DNA of 64,000 nt, from positions 186,001-250,000 of the forward strand of contig JAEPRB010000001.1 in assembly GCA_016758965.1 (NCBI GenBank), read 5' to 3'. The notes below the pieces were generated by a model. The model made no database searches and was not told where the DNA came from. It worked only from the letters and a program-made list of their open reading frames with translations. This DNA is from Circinella minor. Taxonomy: Eukaryota > Mucoromycota > Mucoromycetes > Mucorales > Lichtheimiaceae. Shown here one piece after another: positions 37,209 to 49,902 of the stretch (position 1 is its first letter; the number at the start of each line of letters is the position of its first letter). The position numbers and the translations under genes are program-made.

Positions 37209-37486
37209 TGAATTAAGAATGTAAAAATACCAGAGATTCTAAGGGTGTACCCCTGATAAAGCTAAAAAGGATCTTCCCAAGAACAAAGTTATCATACCTT
37301 AAGGTAACGTTCTTTAGAATACATTCTTCAGGTGACATACCAGAAATAACCCATCATAATAAACAATTTATATAAATAGACCAAGTAGTACATAGAATAA
37401 TTAACTTTATATTCTTTCTTAAGAATAAACACCGTTTCAAAGGACTCATCATTTTATTTACTTTTTTACATTGTTGAATTAAATTA

Positions 37487-38291
37487 TTATTCTATCTTAC
37501 ACCTCAGCTTCACCTCACGAGCAATGGGTGGTGTTTCCCATTCATCCAAGTTAACATCTTTGGGATGCAAAGGTGTATTAGTAATATCATTGGGTCTTTT
37601 ATGCCCCAACCACGGGATTAAACTTAACATTTTGTTCGTGTCACGGTTAGTCAATCCAGCACTTGAATAAGGGATGGACATATCAGTTTGTGAGGGAGAA
37701 GTATTTTCATCGGGTGCATTCCTAGTGACAGGCGACGGTGATGATGTAGTGGTTGTATTTATTGTTGTTAAAGCAACTGACCGAATGACTGTTTAGATGT
37801 TTATCTTGCGTTTTGGTCTCTCGAAACGTGCTTGTATTGTTTTTAAGACATTAATACTCGAGTCTAACGGCAGGCGTAAAGTCCATCCTCGGTCAAGTCG
37901 ATACAAATCACGGATAAAAGTACGAGCGGCTCGGCTGGATAACGTTGTAGCATACGATAAATCAAGCGTAGTAACTGACTTGAATTGCTCGAGTCGTCTA
38001 GTCATAATCGCGGTGAATGTACTCTGGCTTACAGTCTTTATCAAACTATATTGGATAATGATACAGCCAGAGCGGGAAATCTTTCAATATTTTCGTCAGT
38101 GAACTCCCATGTGTATGACTTTGAGATAGAACAGCGTTGCGTAGCTTGTGACATACTAAGGGAAGTTGTGAAAGTTCATGCAAAGTCAAATATAGAAAGA
38201 CTTGGCCCAATACGTACGCGTCCAATTTATCAAAAGAAGGACTGGCATTACGAGTCGGAGGTAAAGCGAATAAAGGTTGTGGAGCCGTCAA
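37487..38291 (-). pseudogene. F-box/leucine-rich-repeat-like gene remnant
   Basis: On the minus strand the segment LDAYVLGQVFLYLTLHELSQ, followed by LPLVCHKLRNAVLS, is a typical F-box, which in intact proteins docks to Skp1 in SCF ubiquitin ligases. The next block in another frame, TRRLEQFKSVTTLDLSYATT, then FIRDLYRLDRGWTLRLPLD, looks like the start of an LRR or RNI-like region. After an in-frame TAA at 37793-37795 the frame continues through a Thr/Ser linker to DEWETPPIAREVKLRCKIE and a stop at 37487. There is no in-frame ATG before the F-box, one frame change near 38050 and one internal stop. Introns could explain part of this, but a decayed copy of a larger F-box family is more likely. Confidence 0.5.
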
Positions 38292-39267
38292 AACAATCTA
38301 CTTGATGGTGTATATTAATAAATCCATAATGAGCGCAATATATTTGATACGTAAAATTGAGAGCTGTCACTTACAAATTCTGTGTGTATGAGCGTGAATG
38401 TTTATGTGTTGAGCAGTTTTTTTTTTAAAGAGGTAAGGAGATAAAGTTGTTGGTGACTTTTGTACTTTTTGGCTGCCCATTCAGCTCTAGTCTTCTGCTG
38501 TACATTTCAATGAATTTCCAGGCCCGCACGTTGTTCCCAATGAATAATGTGCTGTATTGAGATTCTTTTGGGCAGGTCTTTAACACGATTTTGTAATAAT
38601 TTAAAAAAATAATCACATTTCTTCCCTTGCAATCTTTTTCATTTCAGCCTATACCCTTTCAATCCAATTGCATTCACAATTATACTTTGGATAAAGGCTT
38701 CTTGCTCAATTTGTAAAATTTGTTAACTTTCAAGTTTTGCTTTTTTTCCTTTGATATAATCAAATTTACCAATAGTGGATCTTCTCTACGGTCTTGCCAT
38801 TGAGTGTGTGATTTTATTGATGTAAGAATATAATCGAGATTGAATCTAATTTAAATGAACTGGTGTAAAACTCAAATGCAAAAAAAAAAAAAAATGTTTG
38901 CGTCCCTGCAGTAAGAATTCACCTCAAAAACAAAATTAGTACATTGTGTTCGTCTCATCAAAGCTATCAATTCCACTATGTTTCGCGTTAATCGCGTGTG
39001 TAGATAAATATTTATAATGGTTCAAAGTCGGGTCCTAAAAACTCCCTTTTAGCTGACTCCCACCTTATAATTTCTTTAGAAGAAAATTGCATGGTGGGTT
39101 TATCTCAGTAAACGCGTGTGGTCGTGACTCCACTACTCAATTATACAATAAGCAAAGAACTGCAGGTTTTTACTTTCTCCAAGACACAGCTTTCCGTGAT
39201 CATGCACTTTTTTTTTAAAAAAAAGATGGTGAAATATGATCTTTTGGTACAAAAGACCGGATATTCT

Positions 39268-39385
39268 TCGGGCAGTAAACATTTTTGGTTCTGTGGAGAA
39301 TGACGCGAACGTGGGCCTCTGTCTCATCGGGCTGTAGACATTTTTGATTCAGTGATGAGAACGGAAGCTGTGTTTTATGCTCATG
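39268..39385. repeat. Imperfect direct duplication of about 59 bp
   Basis: The stretch beginning CGGGCAGTAAACATTTTTGG near 39268 and ending GTCTCAT at 39326 is followed directly by a diverged copy beginning CGGGCTGTAGACATTTTTGA and ending TGCTCAT near 39383. Roughly three quarters of positions agree. Both strands have short open frames across it, but no protein is recognised. Confidence 0.6.
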
Positions 39386-41340
39386 TGATAACTCCATTTT
39401 CTTTTAGATGGAAAGGGGATAACACATAAATGAGCAAGATTATAAAACTATTTATTCTTTGTTATTAATTGAATAAAAAGCTACCATTAATTTTCATTGA
39501 CAATTTGCTACTTTTCTTTTATGTTTGTGAGAATACATATTTGAGCTTTTCATTTTAAATGGGTGCAGACTTTGTATATATGCTGTTGTTGTTATAATCC
39601 TTGGCGCACACTCTTTCTTTCTATTTCAATGCTACATCTACACACACTATATAAAACCATATGGGCATCAAGAAGAGAAAAATACACAATCTCTATTTTT
39701 ACTTTAGGGTGCTGGATGTGCTCTTTTAATGCCACTGGATCGATTGCCACGTCTTGCCCTCCTATGACGACTTCTCACTTTCAATGGGGTCAAGACTTGT
39801 AAAAAATATCACAGCAACAAATATCCAAGAACACTATTTTACAGGACCCTTTCTCAATCAACATATACGACCATGTCAATTTTATTGCACCAGTACCCTT
39901 CAAAAATCAACCCAAACAAATAAAAAGCACACATATTCTTGATGATACTGGCATTTGAAAATAGCATCATCACTCAAGATTTGTATTTTGATTGTACTAC
40001 GTACTAAGATACTAGCGTAAGAAAGGAGATGTTTTTTTCTCAAAAAATGAATTGATCTAACCTTTTGTCATTCGGTAATTTATATTAATACCTTGCTATT
40101 TTTTTATGTGACTAGTGGTTATGTCTCGGTCCCAAAACAAGGTAAACAATTCAAGCTGATAAAATATATTATTTCTGACAGGAAATTGGATGTCAACCAT
40201 TAATTTTACGTAGTTTATTTTTATAAAACATCAAATGTAAAAATGACGGATGGACTTCTATCTAATGCATACATCATCAAAAGAACTATATTGCACTGTG
40301 CTTTATACTTATTTTACTCTGTTCAAAAAGGGTTGACACCAACAATATTTTATATTTGTCATATATTGTCATAATTCAAGACGGGTTATGCTGCTTTACT
40401 GCAAACACGGCAACAACATAAACAAGGTACCAACAAGAAATTACACTCTTCCTTGCACTGCATATTGTCAAGTATCAACAAAAAGCATATAACATCATTG
40501 TTACAAATGTTTTTCGGCTCATAAGTATCTACAACTTATTATATAAAAACAAATTTGACATCAACAATTAATATACACTGAGCGCTAAGCTGATTGTCTA
40601 CTTCCATACCTTTATAACACATATATTTTATTGCTACGTATGGTTACGTATTATTGTATTCTATCCAAGCCTGATACGTATCAGCTAAATATTATTCAAC
40701 AGCGCTCCAATGAGTAACAAAGGATGACTGTATATTTGGATGGTTCAAACATACCCATTCATTTTTGATGTCTGCCTTGAAAAAAGAACATTTTCTAGCA
40801 ATTTGTTAGCCTACACGGATAGTTTTCGAATAAAGTGAATGTTGATCTAAGAGAATTACAAATGACAACGCAAATTCTTCGATGCAAAAACTTCGGCGTA
40901 AAAATAATATAGGAGCGCAAAACCACTGACCCAAATCTTTTTATCATTCAAATATCTCACGAAACCTTGAATCTATAATACGTACGTATTTTTTTTTGAC
41001 CTACGTATTGTATTCACACATTCTATAATTACTGAGTTTTCTTTTTCTACTTTATATCCTTTTATGGACGAAGTACGTACAACATTTTAATTTCGAAAAA
41101 GTTCATCAGTATTTATTAAATTAATAAGATGATTCAACAAGGCAGAAGAAGGCTTCAATGAAGGAACGTATTGCGAAAATTTATGTAGTTTCACCCATTT
41201 TCATGTGGAAATTGAGAATTTTAGTGGGACTTATGTAATTTTGCAGTAGTATTCGGACAACAACGGGAATTTTCCGCACAACTGACCGGATTTTATCGAG
41301 TACTGCTGTAAATGCATATCAATAACATAAATAATATGTA

Positions 41341-41604
41341 TTATAGAATTACATAAAATCTTGATGAACATGAGGAATTTCGATCACGGCTTTTCGATAT
41401 GACCGATTCTAAACCTTCAAAGAATGATGCTACTTTTTTTTTCTCCTCAAATTCGTCGTCGGTATAGCGTAGAGATATGTTGCGGATGGTAATATGAAAG
41501 GTATGTGCAACTTGCCCAAGTGCTCGTAAATGGTTGTCAGTAGTTCTTTGATAAAATCGTTTAACATATCGCGGGACTTTGATATTACACAATTCATTCA
41601 TCAT
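41341..41604 (-). CDS. Hypothetical small protein, weakly supported
   Basis: An 87-codon open frame with two consecutive ATGs (MMNELCNIKVPRYVKRFYQR...). Its middle is charged and non-repetitive (ISLRYTDDEFEEKKKVASFF) and looks more protein-like than other open stretches in this gene-poor region. No domain is recognised, no homologous second copy is present in the window, and no intron was needed. It could equally be a fragment of a decayed gene or a chance open frame. Confidence 0.25.
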   Translation of the reverse strand: MMNELCNIKVPRYVKRFYQRTTDNHLRALGQVAHTFHITIRNISLRYTDDEFEEKKKVASFFEGLESVISKSRDRNSSCSSRFYVIL

Positions 41605-44477
41605 TTCAGACTGTGTATAAAAAGAGTCTTGATATGACTGCGGATTTTATTCAATGGTACAGCAACGATGATTATAATCTTGATTTGGGCAATTCATATA
41701 TAGCAATGGTAATCTATTCTTTCTACATGTTGATAAAACGACGATATGTGTGATGAGATTGTTGAGCAAGACATCCAAAATAGATTTGAGAATTATCTAT
41801 TTGTGAATATTCACATCTTTTCAACTCACGACAAACAAAAAAAACATAGGAACTCCCAACAGTAATATGATATAGGCATTCGTATCACGTGGAAATGTTG
41901 GGGGATTCATGTCCTATAAAAAAGTTTTTAAGTTGTGAAAAAAAATTTGGTATGATTCAACGTACCCCATTCTTTTTCACTTTTATATATGGAAAGAGTG
42001 TTGATTTGGAAAAAAAATGTCACAGAGAAAATTAAATCAACACTAGTGACGTAACAGAGGGTAAAATGTGATGAATAAATATAAACGAAGGAATTAGTTA
42101 CAAGAGATTGTCCTTTACTAACTGATATATAAACTTTTAAAGACAAGAAAAATTGATTAATTTTTTTTAGCCCTGTGGTGTTATTGATGTGTTTGCTACC
42201 CATGTATAAGGGATAAATTAAATCAATTATGTGGGTGGATAAATGCAGTTATTGTTATCTTTTGGTCTATTCAAATCAATAACCCCTAAGTATTTATTGA
42301 AGAATCTATCTTCTGTGTTCGCATGTGTATGTGTTTACTGTGATCCAGCCGATAACATAGCAAAAATACGAAAATAAGAACAGAAGAAGACTGACACAAT
42401 ACATATAACCCAAAACACCATTCTTATTGACACAAAAATAGTTCCTATGATATATTTAGCCGTTTCTTTTCTCAAAAGAAAAGGAATGGTGAGTAAGTAT
42501 AATTATTTATTACACAGAAATGTATTGAAATTTACTTGTTTGTATTGACAGCTGAAGATTTTTATCATCTATTATGTCAGTTATATGAATATACTTCATC
42601 ATGTTTTTAGGCTTTAATTTTTCATATGGTCTTGTAATTATCATATGCACTATAACTTTTACTAATATCATACTTTTTTTCTTCGTCATTTTTTTAAAAG
42701 GTGAGTAATTCATATACTATATATTATTTGCATTAGGATTTTAAATAAAAGACATGATACATTATGTATACGTACCATAACTAATAGCAACAAAAATAAC
42801 TACTTGTGATTAGTAAGAGTCTTGTCATTCGCTATTATTTATTATTATAACACATGTATAAATTATCGCGTTTGTTTACTTCTACGTATAAAAAAAACAA
42901 TATATTTCTGAAAGAGTACTTATTTAGCATTGGTTATAATTGTTGTGAGAGAACCAAAAGGTAATTTTTATTCATATATTAAATGATAAAAGAAAAAAGA
43001 AAAGCGGGTTTGAGCTGCTATGATTTTGTCATGTTACATACGTAACCTAATTAAGTTCTTTTAATAACAATAAATTTATAGCAGCTGTGCTACCCATTTG
43101 ACAAGAAGGCAATTTTAATATAGGTAGTAAAAAGACTTACACTTATTTTTATATTTTAAATTTACAAGACAATATAAAAAAATAATTATATGATAAGTAT
43201 TTTTTAATAAAAATTATATATATTACATAGTTCTTTCAATTTCTACATACATAGTGGTTATTCGAAAATATGAAAAGACGGCTATGTGTAAGAAACTTCC
43301 TTTTTTTTTTCTTTACTATTATTGTACGACATCACGCATGAATCTGAGCCAATTTCTATTTAATAAAGAAAACAAAAAAAGAGGTCATTTAGTAATCCTT
43401 TTCTTAGGCAAATTTCTTAATATATTTGCTTTTTAATAATATAATATTATTGTAATAATAAAAAATAAGAAAAAGTTTTCGTAACGAAATAATTAATATA
43501 ATTCATTATTATTTACTATCATGTGCTATTTTCACATCCTTAGGATAAAAAGTAAAGAAAGAGGGAAACGTGCAGCAAAAAGAAAAATAGAAGTGTCGTT
43601 GAACACGTACCATTAATAACTTTACTATTTGAGTAATAATTAGAATATCAACAGTCAAGTTCCAAGTAAAAACAAAAAACAATACCGCTATTGTTGCCTA
43701 AAATTTTTCATACTGTAATATATGTCGAAAAACATTAACTAATATGATGAGATAATTGGAATGCTATTTTGTTGTCAGGTTACACATAAAAAAATCAAAG
43801 GATCATCACTAACAGAAAACAACAAATAAATAAAAAAAGAATGTTTTTTTTAACTCAATTCTTGATTGAAACATGTTTTCCTTTTGATTATTCGATTTAA
43901 AACTAATAATTATTATTTTATTTTTTTGAAACTGCATTAATTAAAAAAAAAAATTAAGTCTCGAATCCATTTATATTTTCCTTTCGGCTCCGTACCCCGT
44001 TTAACCGCACTAAACCTAATTTGAACACTAGCCAAAAAAGCAACCCAACTCTTTTAAGATTAGAAAAAGAAAAAAAAAACCTATAAGCCCAATCTAAAAC
44101 AATTGCTATAATCTTTTTCTTCTCATATTTCTTCCCGAGTCCCTTATTCCTGAGATAATGAATGAATATGAAGTTGTTTGTTAAAATAATTCTTTTATAT
44201 AATGAATGGTACAGAAAGAAAGCGATAAAGAGAAAAAGAAACTGTATATATAAATTCCTAAAGGGTATTTACAAAATATATAATATATAGAAGGCTAAAA
44301 CAAAAAGAAGTTATAATGATAATAGAAAAATGGGATAGAATGGGAAGGGAGGGATCTTTTTGTTTTTTTTAAGAAATAGGAGGAGAGAGTTAAATGATAT
44401 ACAAAAAGGAAGTAATAATAATAGTAGTAGGTTTTTGTTATTGTTGTTGTTTGATAAATGAGGGAGAGATTTTTTTT

Positions 44478-45412
44478 TTAGTTGACACGACGCCAACCAT
44501 AACCACCACCACCACGCATAGGATATTGTTGAGACCAAGCAGCAACAGGTTGACTTCGTTTACGAATTAACAACCATTGAATTAAAATGGACAAAACTGT
44601 CAAACCCAAAGTACCACCCAGCATACCACGTACACCCGATGAAGATAGGATTAATGTGTCTGGATCCCGAGCATGTAAGAAAGATGCAACGGCATCTGTA
44701 AATCCAGTTTGGACATATAAATCGATACCAAAGAAGACCAAGAAGGAACCAATGAATGCGGTAGCAATAACAATGATGGTTCGTTCAAAGAAGGCAATAA
44801 GAACGATACCCACAATAACAAAGACGATGATAAGAATAGCACGACCCCAACTTGTTGTAATCAAACCTCCATCGTCCCAAGCTAACAACCAAAGTGCAAG
44901 CAAGTAACCTAATACACCACCTAATAAATAGACTGCCAAGAAGAAACAGCATGATAAAATTGCACCCGCAAGGACACCAGCAATAATAGATACGACCAAA
45001 AGAATTGTTTGTGTATTTTCACCATAATCTTGTTTTGCATTACTAAGAACGATATATGCGATATTTGCACCTACAAGGAAACCGACGATAAACATGGTAA
45101 AGTGTTGATGTACACCACCAACGAAACATAAATAAGCACCAGCAACGAATAAAATAATCGAAAGAACAACTGCATGAACCGATACAGAATGACCAGCCAC
45201 TAATAATAATTAAAAGAAGTATATTAATACTTTATTTATTCTTTTTGTCTTTTGTTTTTACTGTTTTTCTACTATAGAAATAATATATATTACTTACCAT
45301 CAAATGTAATAGTATTTTGTTCTGATAGAGGATCGCGTGCCACTAAAGGCAAAGCGTTCACAAATTGTGATAACAATCCAAGTAATAGAAGTGTAAGAGA
45401 GAACTTTTTCAT
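44478..45412 (-). CDS. Polytopic membrane protein with signal peptide (DUF4203/TMEM198-like)
   Basis: Two exons, complement(44478..45199, 45298..45412), join in frame to 278 residues. The first exon encodes a signal peptide (MKKFSLTLLLLGLLSQFVNA) and a short lumenal or extracellular stretch. About seven hydrophobic segments follow, with short loops (for example SIILFVAGAYLCFVGG, FMVGFLVGANIAYIVL-like, IIVFVIVGIVLIAFF). The C-terminal tail is basic and Gly-rich (PMRGGGGYGWRRVN). The even Gly-rich helices and overall layout fit the DUF4203 family of small polytopic proteins, including the TMEM198 group and fungal TM7S3-like proteins, whose function is poorly known. The family call is from memory of the layout; the membrane topology is seen directly. 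Confidence 0.8.
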
Positions 45413-47514
45413 TTATATAATAATGTGTGTTTGAAGAGAAAAAAAAACAAAAAATAAAAGTGAAAACGAAAAGAGGAGAAAAAAAGAAAAGAGGAGAGAA
45501 AGAAAAAAAAAAGTCTTTTTATAAAAAAAGAAAGTTTCCTGGCTACCCAGTATTTTTTTTTATAAACGACGGATTATATGCCGTGCCCCTTTTCTTTTTG
45601 CTTAGCTTTTTTTTTAGATTGTTTACTCATAAGGATTTGGTTTGTGGCGGGCTTGATCCGTTTTGTACTACCTCAAAAAAAAAAACGAACCTTGGCATTT
45701 CGGAGTACTATTTCAAATTACCATATATCATCAAAAGTATTCTCTCTCTCTCTTTTTGTTTTGTGAGAGTAATAATGCGCCACTGTGGCCAATTCTAAAC
45801 CCTCTAAAATTTACTATTTTATTTTTAAATCGATTTGTGTGTTGTGTGTGATACAGCCAAGAGAGTACAAGATGTATAAAAGAAGGAGCGGTCCGTTGAT
45901 CCGGATAATCCATATTCTTCCAAAATGATGTCATTAAAAAATAATACTAATACTAATAACAAGAGCATATTTAATGAATCATATTTATTTTGTAGTTTCT
46001 TTTTTTTTAATAAATCAAAGAATAAATATTGTATAATTTTATCATAGACGTTTCGTGAAAAATAAAATTATTTTAAAACTAGGAATATTTTGGTGTTGTA
46101 AAATAAAAAAATTTATACTATACCATTTTAGTTATATTCTAAAAAAAGATTGTATAGGGAAAAATTAGTCCATCCGCACAATAGAAAAGTTCTAAAAAAG
46201 ATTTAATTTTATTATGATAAGTTAAAGTAGTACCCTCCCGGTACATGTTTAGACTTCAACTCCTTCTTATTAATAAATGCCAAGATTTATTATTATTTAA
46301 CTTAGAAATCTTAATGATTTAAAATCTAAAATACACAACACATTATTTATATAATTTCTCCATTTCATACTATTTACTCAGGAGGAAAGAGGGTAATGTT
46401 TAATCCAAAAATAGAAATTTGGCTTAGCCCGTTAAATAAGCTTCTTGAGTGCATAAAACCATGGTGTCATGAGTTACAAAAAACTAATTTTTTTTTTAAA
46501 AGGAGATCCCGCCTCTTTGCTTAAAGAAAAGTGGAATTGAATGGGTTAGTTTATAGTAGTTCTTTTCTCTCTTTTCTTGTGGAAATGTAAACATCATATA
46601 CGAAGTAGGTCGGATATAAGCATTTTAGTCAATATTTTTTTTTTTTTAAAAAAAAGACCATGAAACCATAAAGGAACAAGTGTATGTTGCTAAGCATTAA
46701 ATCAAATAATTCCATATCACTCAAAAAGGTACGTATTTGCATATTCATAAAAGATAAGGTAGTGATGGCAACTAAATGCTGTCAAATAGAAATAGCGGAT
46801 GCTGGAAAACTGATCTATAAAGCAATAAACAATTTTGGTGTTGGTGACTCTTTGTCCAAAGAAGTTTTGATGATTTTTTCAGCTGATTTTGTTTTTACGC
46901 GAACGCACAAACACAAACACACACTCGTATGATCAAATTATACCAAAGCATCCATTTGGATACATTGTTTTATTTATTCAGCACATTTATACGTAGTATT
47001 AAAGTTGTTGTACAGAAAAAACTATAAATATAATACCAACAGAAAAAGAATACATCTCTTATTAGGTGACAAGTGGTTATCATTATATAGACATACATCT
47101 ACTATCTATACTGTCTATAAATTCTTTCTTTACATCATGTTACTACAATTGTGTATAGATATATACGTATGCCAATGTTAATGATATTTTCGTTGCTTGG
47201 ACAACAATCATACAAATAATGAATCTCATTTATTTAATTATAAGAAAACGTCAAATAGATGTATGTCAATGACTGAGGATCGAAAAAGGTTGGGAATCAA
47301 AATTTTGACGTTGACTCTTTTTAAATGTATGAATTTTTTTTTATGCAAAAAGCATATTTTCATTATACTGTTTCAAAAAAGAATGAGTATTCAATTTATT
47401 TATTATTTTACATCGGCGAATAAAAAATAAAATAAAAAAAAAGTTGAAAGCTTCCTTATTTTTTTTTTTTCCAAAGTCTTCTTTTTAAACTTTGAACCAA
47501 ATAAAAATTAAAGT
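45413..47514. other. Intergenic region between divergent genes
   Basis: About 2.1 kb between the membrane-protein gene (minus) and the Nab2-like gene (plus). The left end has a purine-rich leader (45430-45540) on the promoter side of the membrane protein. An open stretch at 46684-46932 (plus) shows no domain and ends in low complexity. No RNA gene seen. Confidence 0.5.
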
Positions 47515-49501
47515 ATGCAACCAGAACATTGGAGTACACTTGAGGTAATTATTCTTATTATTTTTCAATGTTATTTAATTTAATTCAAATAAACTGATTT
47601 TTTTATTTTTTTATTATTAGAACGAGATTCAAGCAAAGTGTATAACTTATGAGTATGCTGATTCTTCAGGTGCGCAGTCTTTTTCTTTTCTTTAACTATT
47701 GCTGTTTATAATGTACCTCGTTTATTGATTATTATATTTTCATGTATATATAGATGCTACATTGGCACAATATATTATTAATTTACTCAAGTCTGGAAAT
47801 TCAGCTGATAATGTAAACCATGAACTTCAACAATGTAAGCTTTTTTTTTTTTTACGTCGTGTTAAAATATTTAAAAACTTTTGATCTGAAAATATAATAC
47901 TAATCGATTGTTTTTTTTTCTTTTTGTTGATTAAACAGTGGTTGGATCTGATTATAGTAAGCGTTTATATGAATTGGATTAGGGGTATTTCATGGTTCTT
48001 AATGTGGTTAATGTTAAGATACTAAATGCATGATTAAAACTTTTTTTAAATTTTTTAGATACTGATCTTACTGATTGGATTTTTGCACGAGCTAATGAAC
48101 TTGAAAATCCAGCGCCACCACCAGAACAAAAACAACAATCACCTATAAAGGAATCCAATACAACTGAAACAACTAATAAACCACGAGGCAATCGTATTTT
48201 CGCTCATGCTATTGGTAGTATTAATGGGTCAACACAAAACATTCGACGTTCACGATCGCGATCGCGATCACCAGAAGTAAGACCACGAGGTCGAGATCGT
48301 GAACGATCACCTTATCGTAAAAACATTGAGGATCGACTCCATGATCCTAATGGTCGTCATCAACAACAACGATCAATAAACGGACGTCAAGTACAAATTC
48401 TCGATTCAAATGGAACTCAAAAACAAAATTGTATGCAAAGTTACTTTTTTATTTGATATAGTGTGTATGAGATGTGGATTATGGGGAAAAAACTTGTATT
48501 AAATATATGCTGTCTATTTTTTTTTTAAAAAAAAACATTAGCACGACCTTCTGTTTTTGATCGATTAGGTGGAACAACCAGACCAGTATCATCAACAACT
48601 CAACAGCCAGTAGAACGTTGCAAGTATTGGCCATCATGTTCACAAGGAGAAAAGTGTATTTACTTTCATCCAAAAACAATTTGCCCGTAAGTGAAAGAAA
48701 AAAGAAAACTGGAAAAGAGTTGGGAGGGGAATTTAAATGATGTTCAATTAACTTATTTTTTTTTTCAGTGATTTCCCAAATTGTTCTAAACCTACAAATG
48801 AATGTATGTTTATTCATCCTGAAGTTTCACCAACTCAACAACAACAACAACCTATGATGATGTCTATGCCAATAAAACGACCGATTCCTTGCAAGTTCTT
48901 TCCTTATTGTACTAATCCAATGTGTCCATTTGTTCACCCAGAACAACCTGTAACTGTAACTGCTACTGAACCTTCAACTGTTGCTTCTACAGGACCTATT
49001 AAACGTGTTCCAATTCCTTGTAAAATGGGTGATCAATGTAAACGACCTGGATGTCATTTCATTCATCCTGGAGATGATGATAAAACCCCTGCATCTGAAA
49101 CTCTTGTAAGTTTTATTTAGTTGTAAAGAGGAAAGAGGAGAGACACTGTGTGGGGTTATATATTGTAATGATCAGGTTAATTAATATGATTTGTATAGTG
49201 TAAATATGATGGTTCATGTACAAGACCTGGATGTTTTTATAAGCACACTGTTCCACCTCAACCATTTACTGGAGGTCATCGATCACTTGTACTTAATAAG
49301 AAAGAAAATCCTAGTGATCGTCAATTTTCAGTTGCTGATGAAAGTGAAGTAGAACGAATTGTATTAGGAGAAAGTGCTGATCTTATTAAGAAAGAAGAAA
49401 ACAAAGAATCATCTAATAATAATAATGAACAAAAAACGACCACAGTAGTATCAGAATCAAATCCACAACAAGGAAGAGAAGATGAAGCAATGGAGATGTA
49501 G
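47515..49501 (+). CDS. Nab2/ZC3H14-like CCCH poly(A)-RNA-binding protein
   Basis: Eight exons, 47515..47544, 47621..47669, 47754..47834, 47939..47956, 48059..48430, 48542..48686, 48769..49105 and 49199..49501, join in frame to 444 residues. The N-terminus (DATLAQYIINLLKSGNSADN, HELQQLVGSDYNTDLTDWIF) resembles the PWI-like fold of Nab2. An Arg/Ser-rich segment (RRSRSRSRSPEVRPRGRDRE) follows. Five CCCH fingers have C-x5-C-x4-6-C-x3-H spacing, starting CKYWPSCSQGEKCIYFH and ending CKYDGSCTRPGCFYKH, exactly the Nab2 type that binds poly(A). Such proteins act in nuclear mRNA 3'-end control, poly(A) length and export. The fourth exon is only 18 bp, which makes automatic prediction error-prone. The C-terminus is acidic. 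Confidence 0.92.
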
Positions 49502-49902
49502 ATATATTTGTCATTATGCATGATTAATAACATTATTATACATATAACATATTAAAATTGGGTGTGTTGAAATCCCCTTTCCCTTATTACATTTTCCTTT
49601 CACGAAAAAAGTCTTACATATACACACACACACACACACATACACATACAAACACACATATTACATACAGATATTTACATACATAATTATACACTAAAAA
49701 AAAGTTCTTTTATTAATCACGTCATCAATTGTTGTATATCCCTTCTATATTATACTTTTATATTATGAAAATATAAATATATATATAACTTTTAAAAATA
49801 CAAAAATGAGGTTTTATTTATTTGATAATTACATTTTGTATGATTTAAATATAAATTGTTATAAATGTTTTCAAAAAAATTAAAAAATATTATACATAAA
49901 AA
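49502..49902. other. Spacer between convergent genes with a CA microsatellite
   Basis: A CA dinucleotide run at about 49622-49640 is followed by CATA-rich sequence. The region contains the 3' untranslated regions of the Nab2-like and AIG1-like genes. Confidence 0.6.

Larger units (their letters stand above)
38292..44477. other. Six-kilobase gene desert
   Basis: No gene could be supported across this stretch, other than a weak open frame at 41341-41604 and a short duplication at 39268-39385, both listed separately. The sequence is AT-rich and carries poly-A/T tracts and several TACGTA-type palindromes (near 40980, 41004, 41072). It includes the 3' end of the membrane-protein gene on its right side. 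Confidence 0.5.

Noticed and set aside
46684..46932. Plus-strand open frame as a possible small gene upstream of the Nab2-like gene
   Set aside because: Ends in a CA-type repeat (THKHKHT) and lacks recognisable features.
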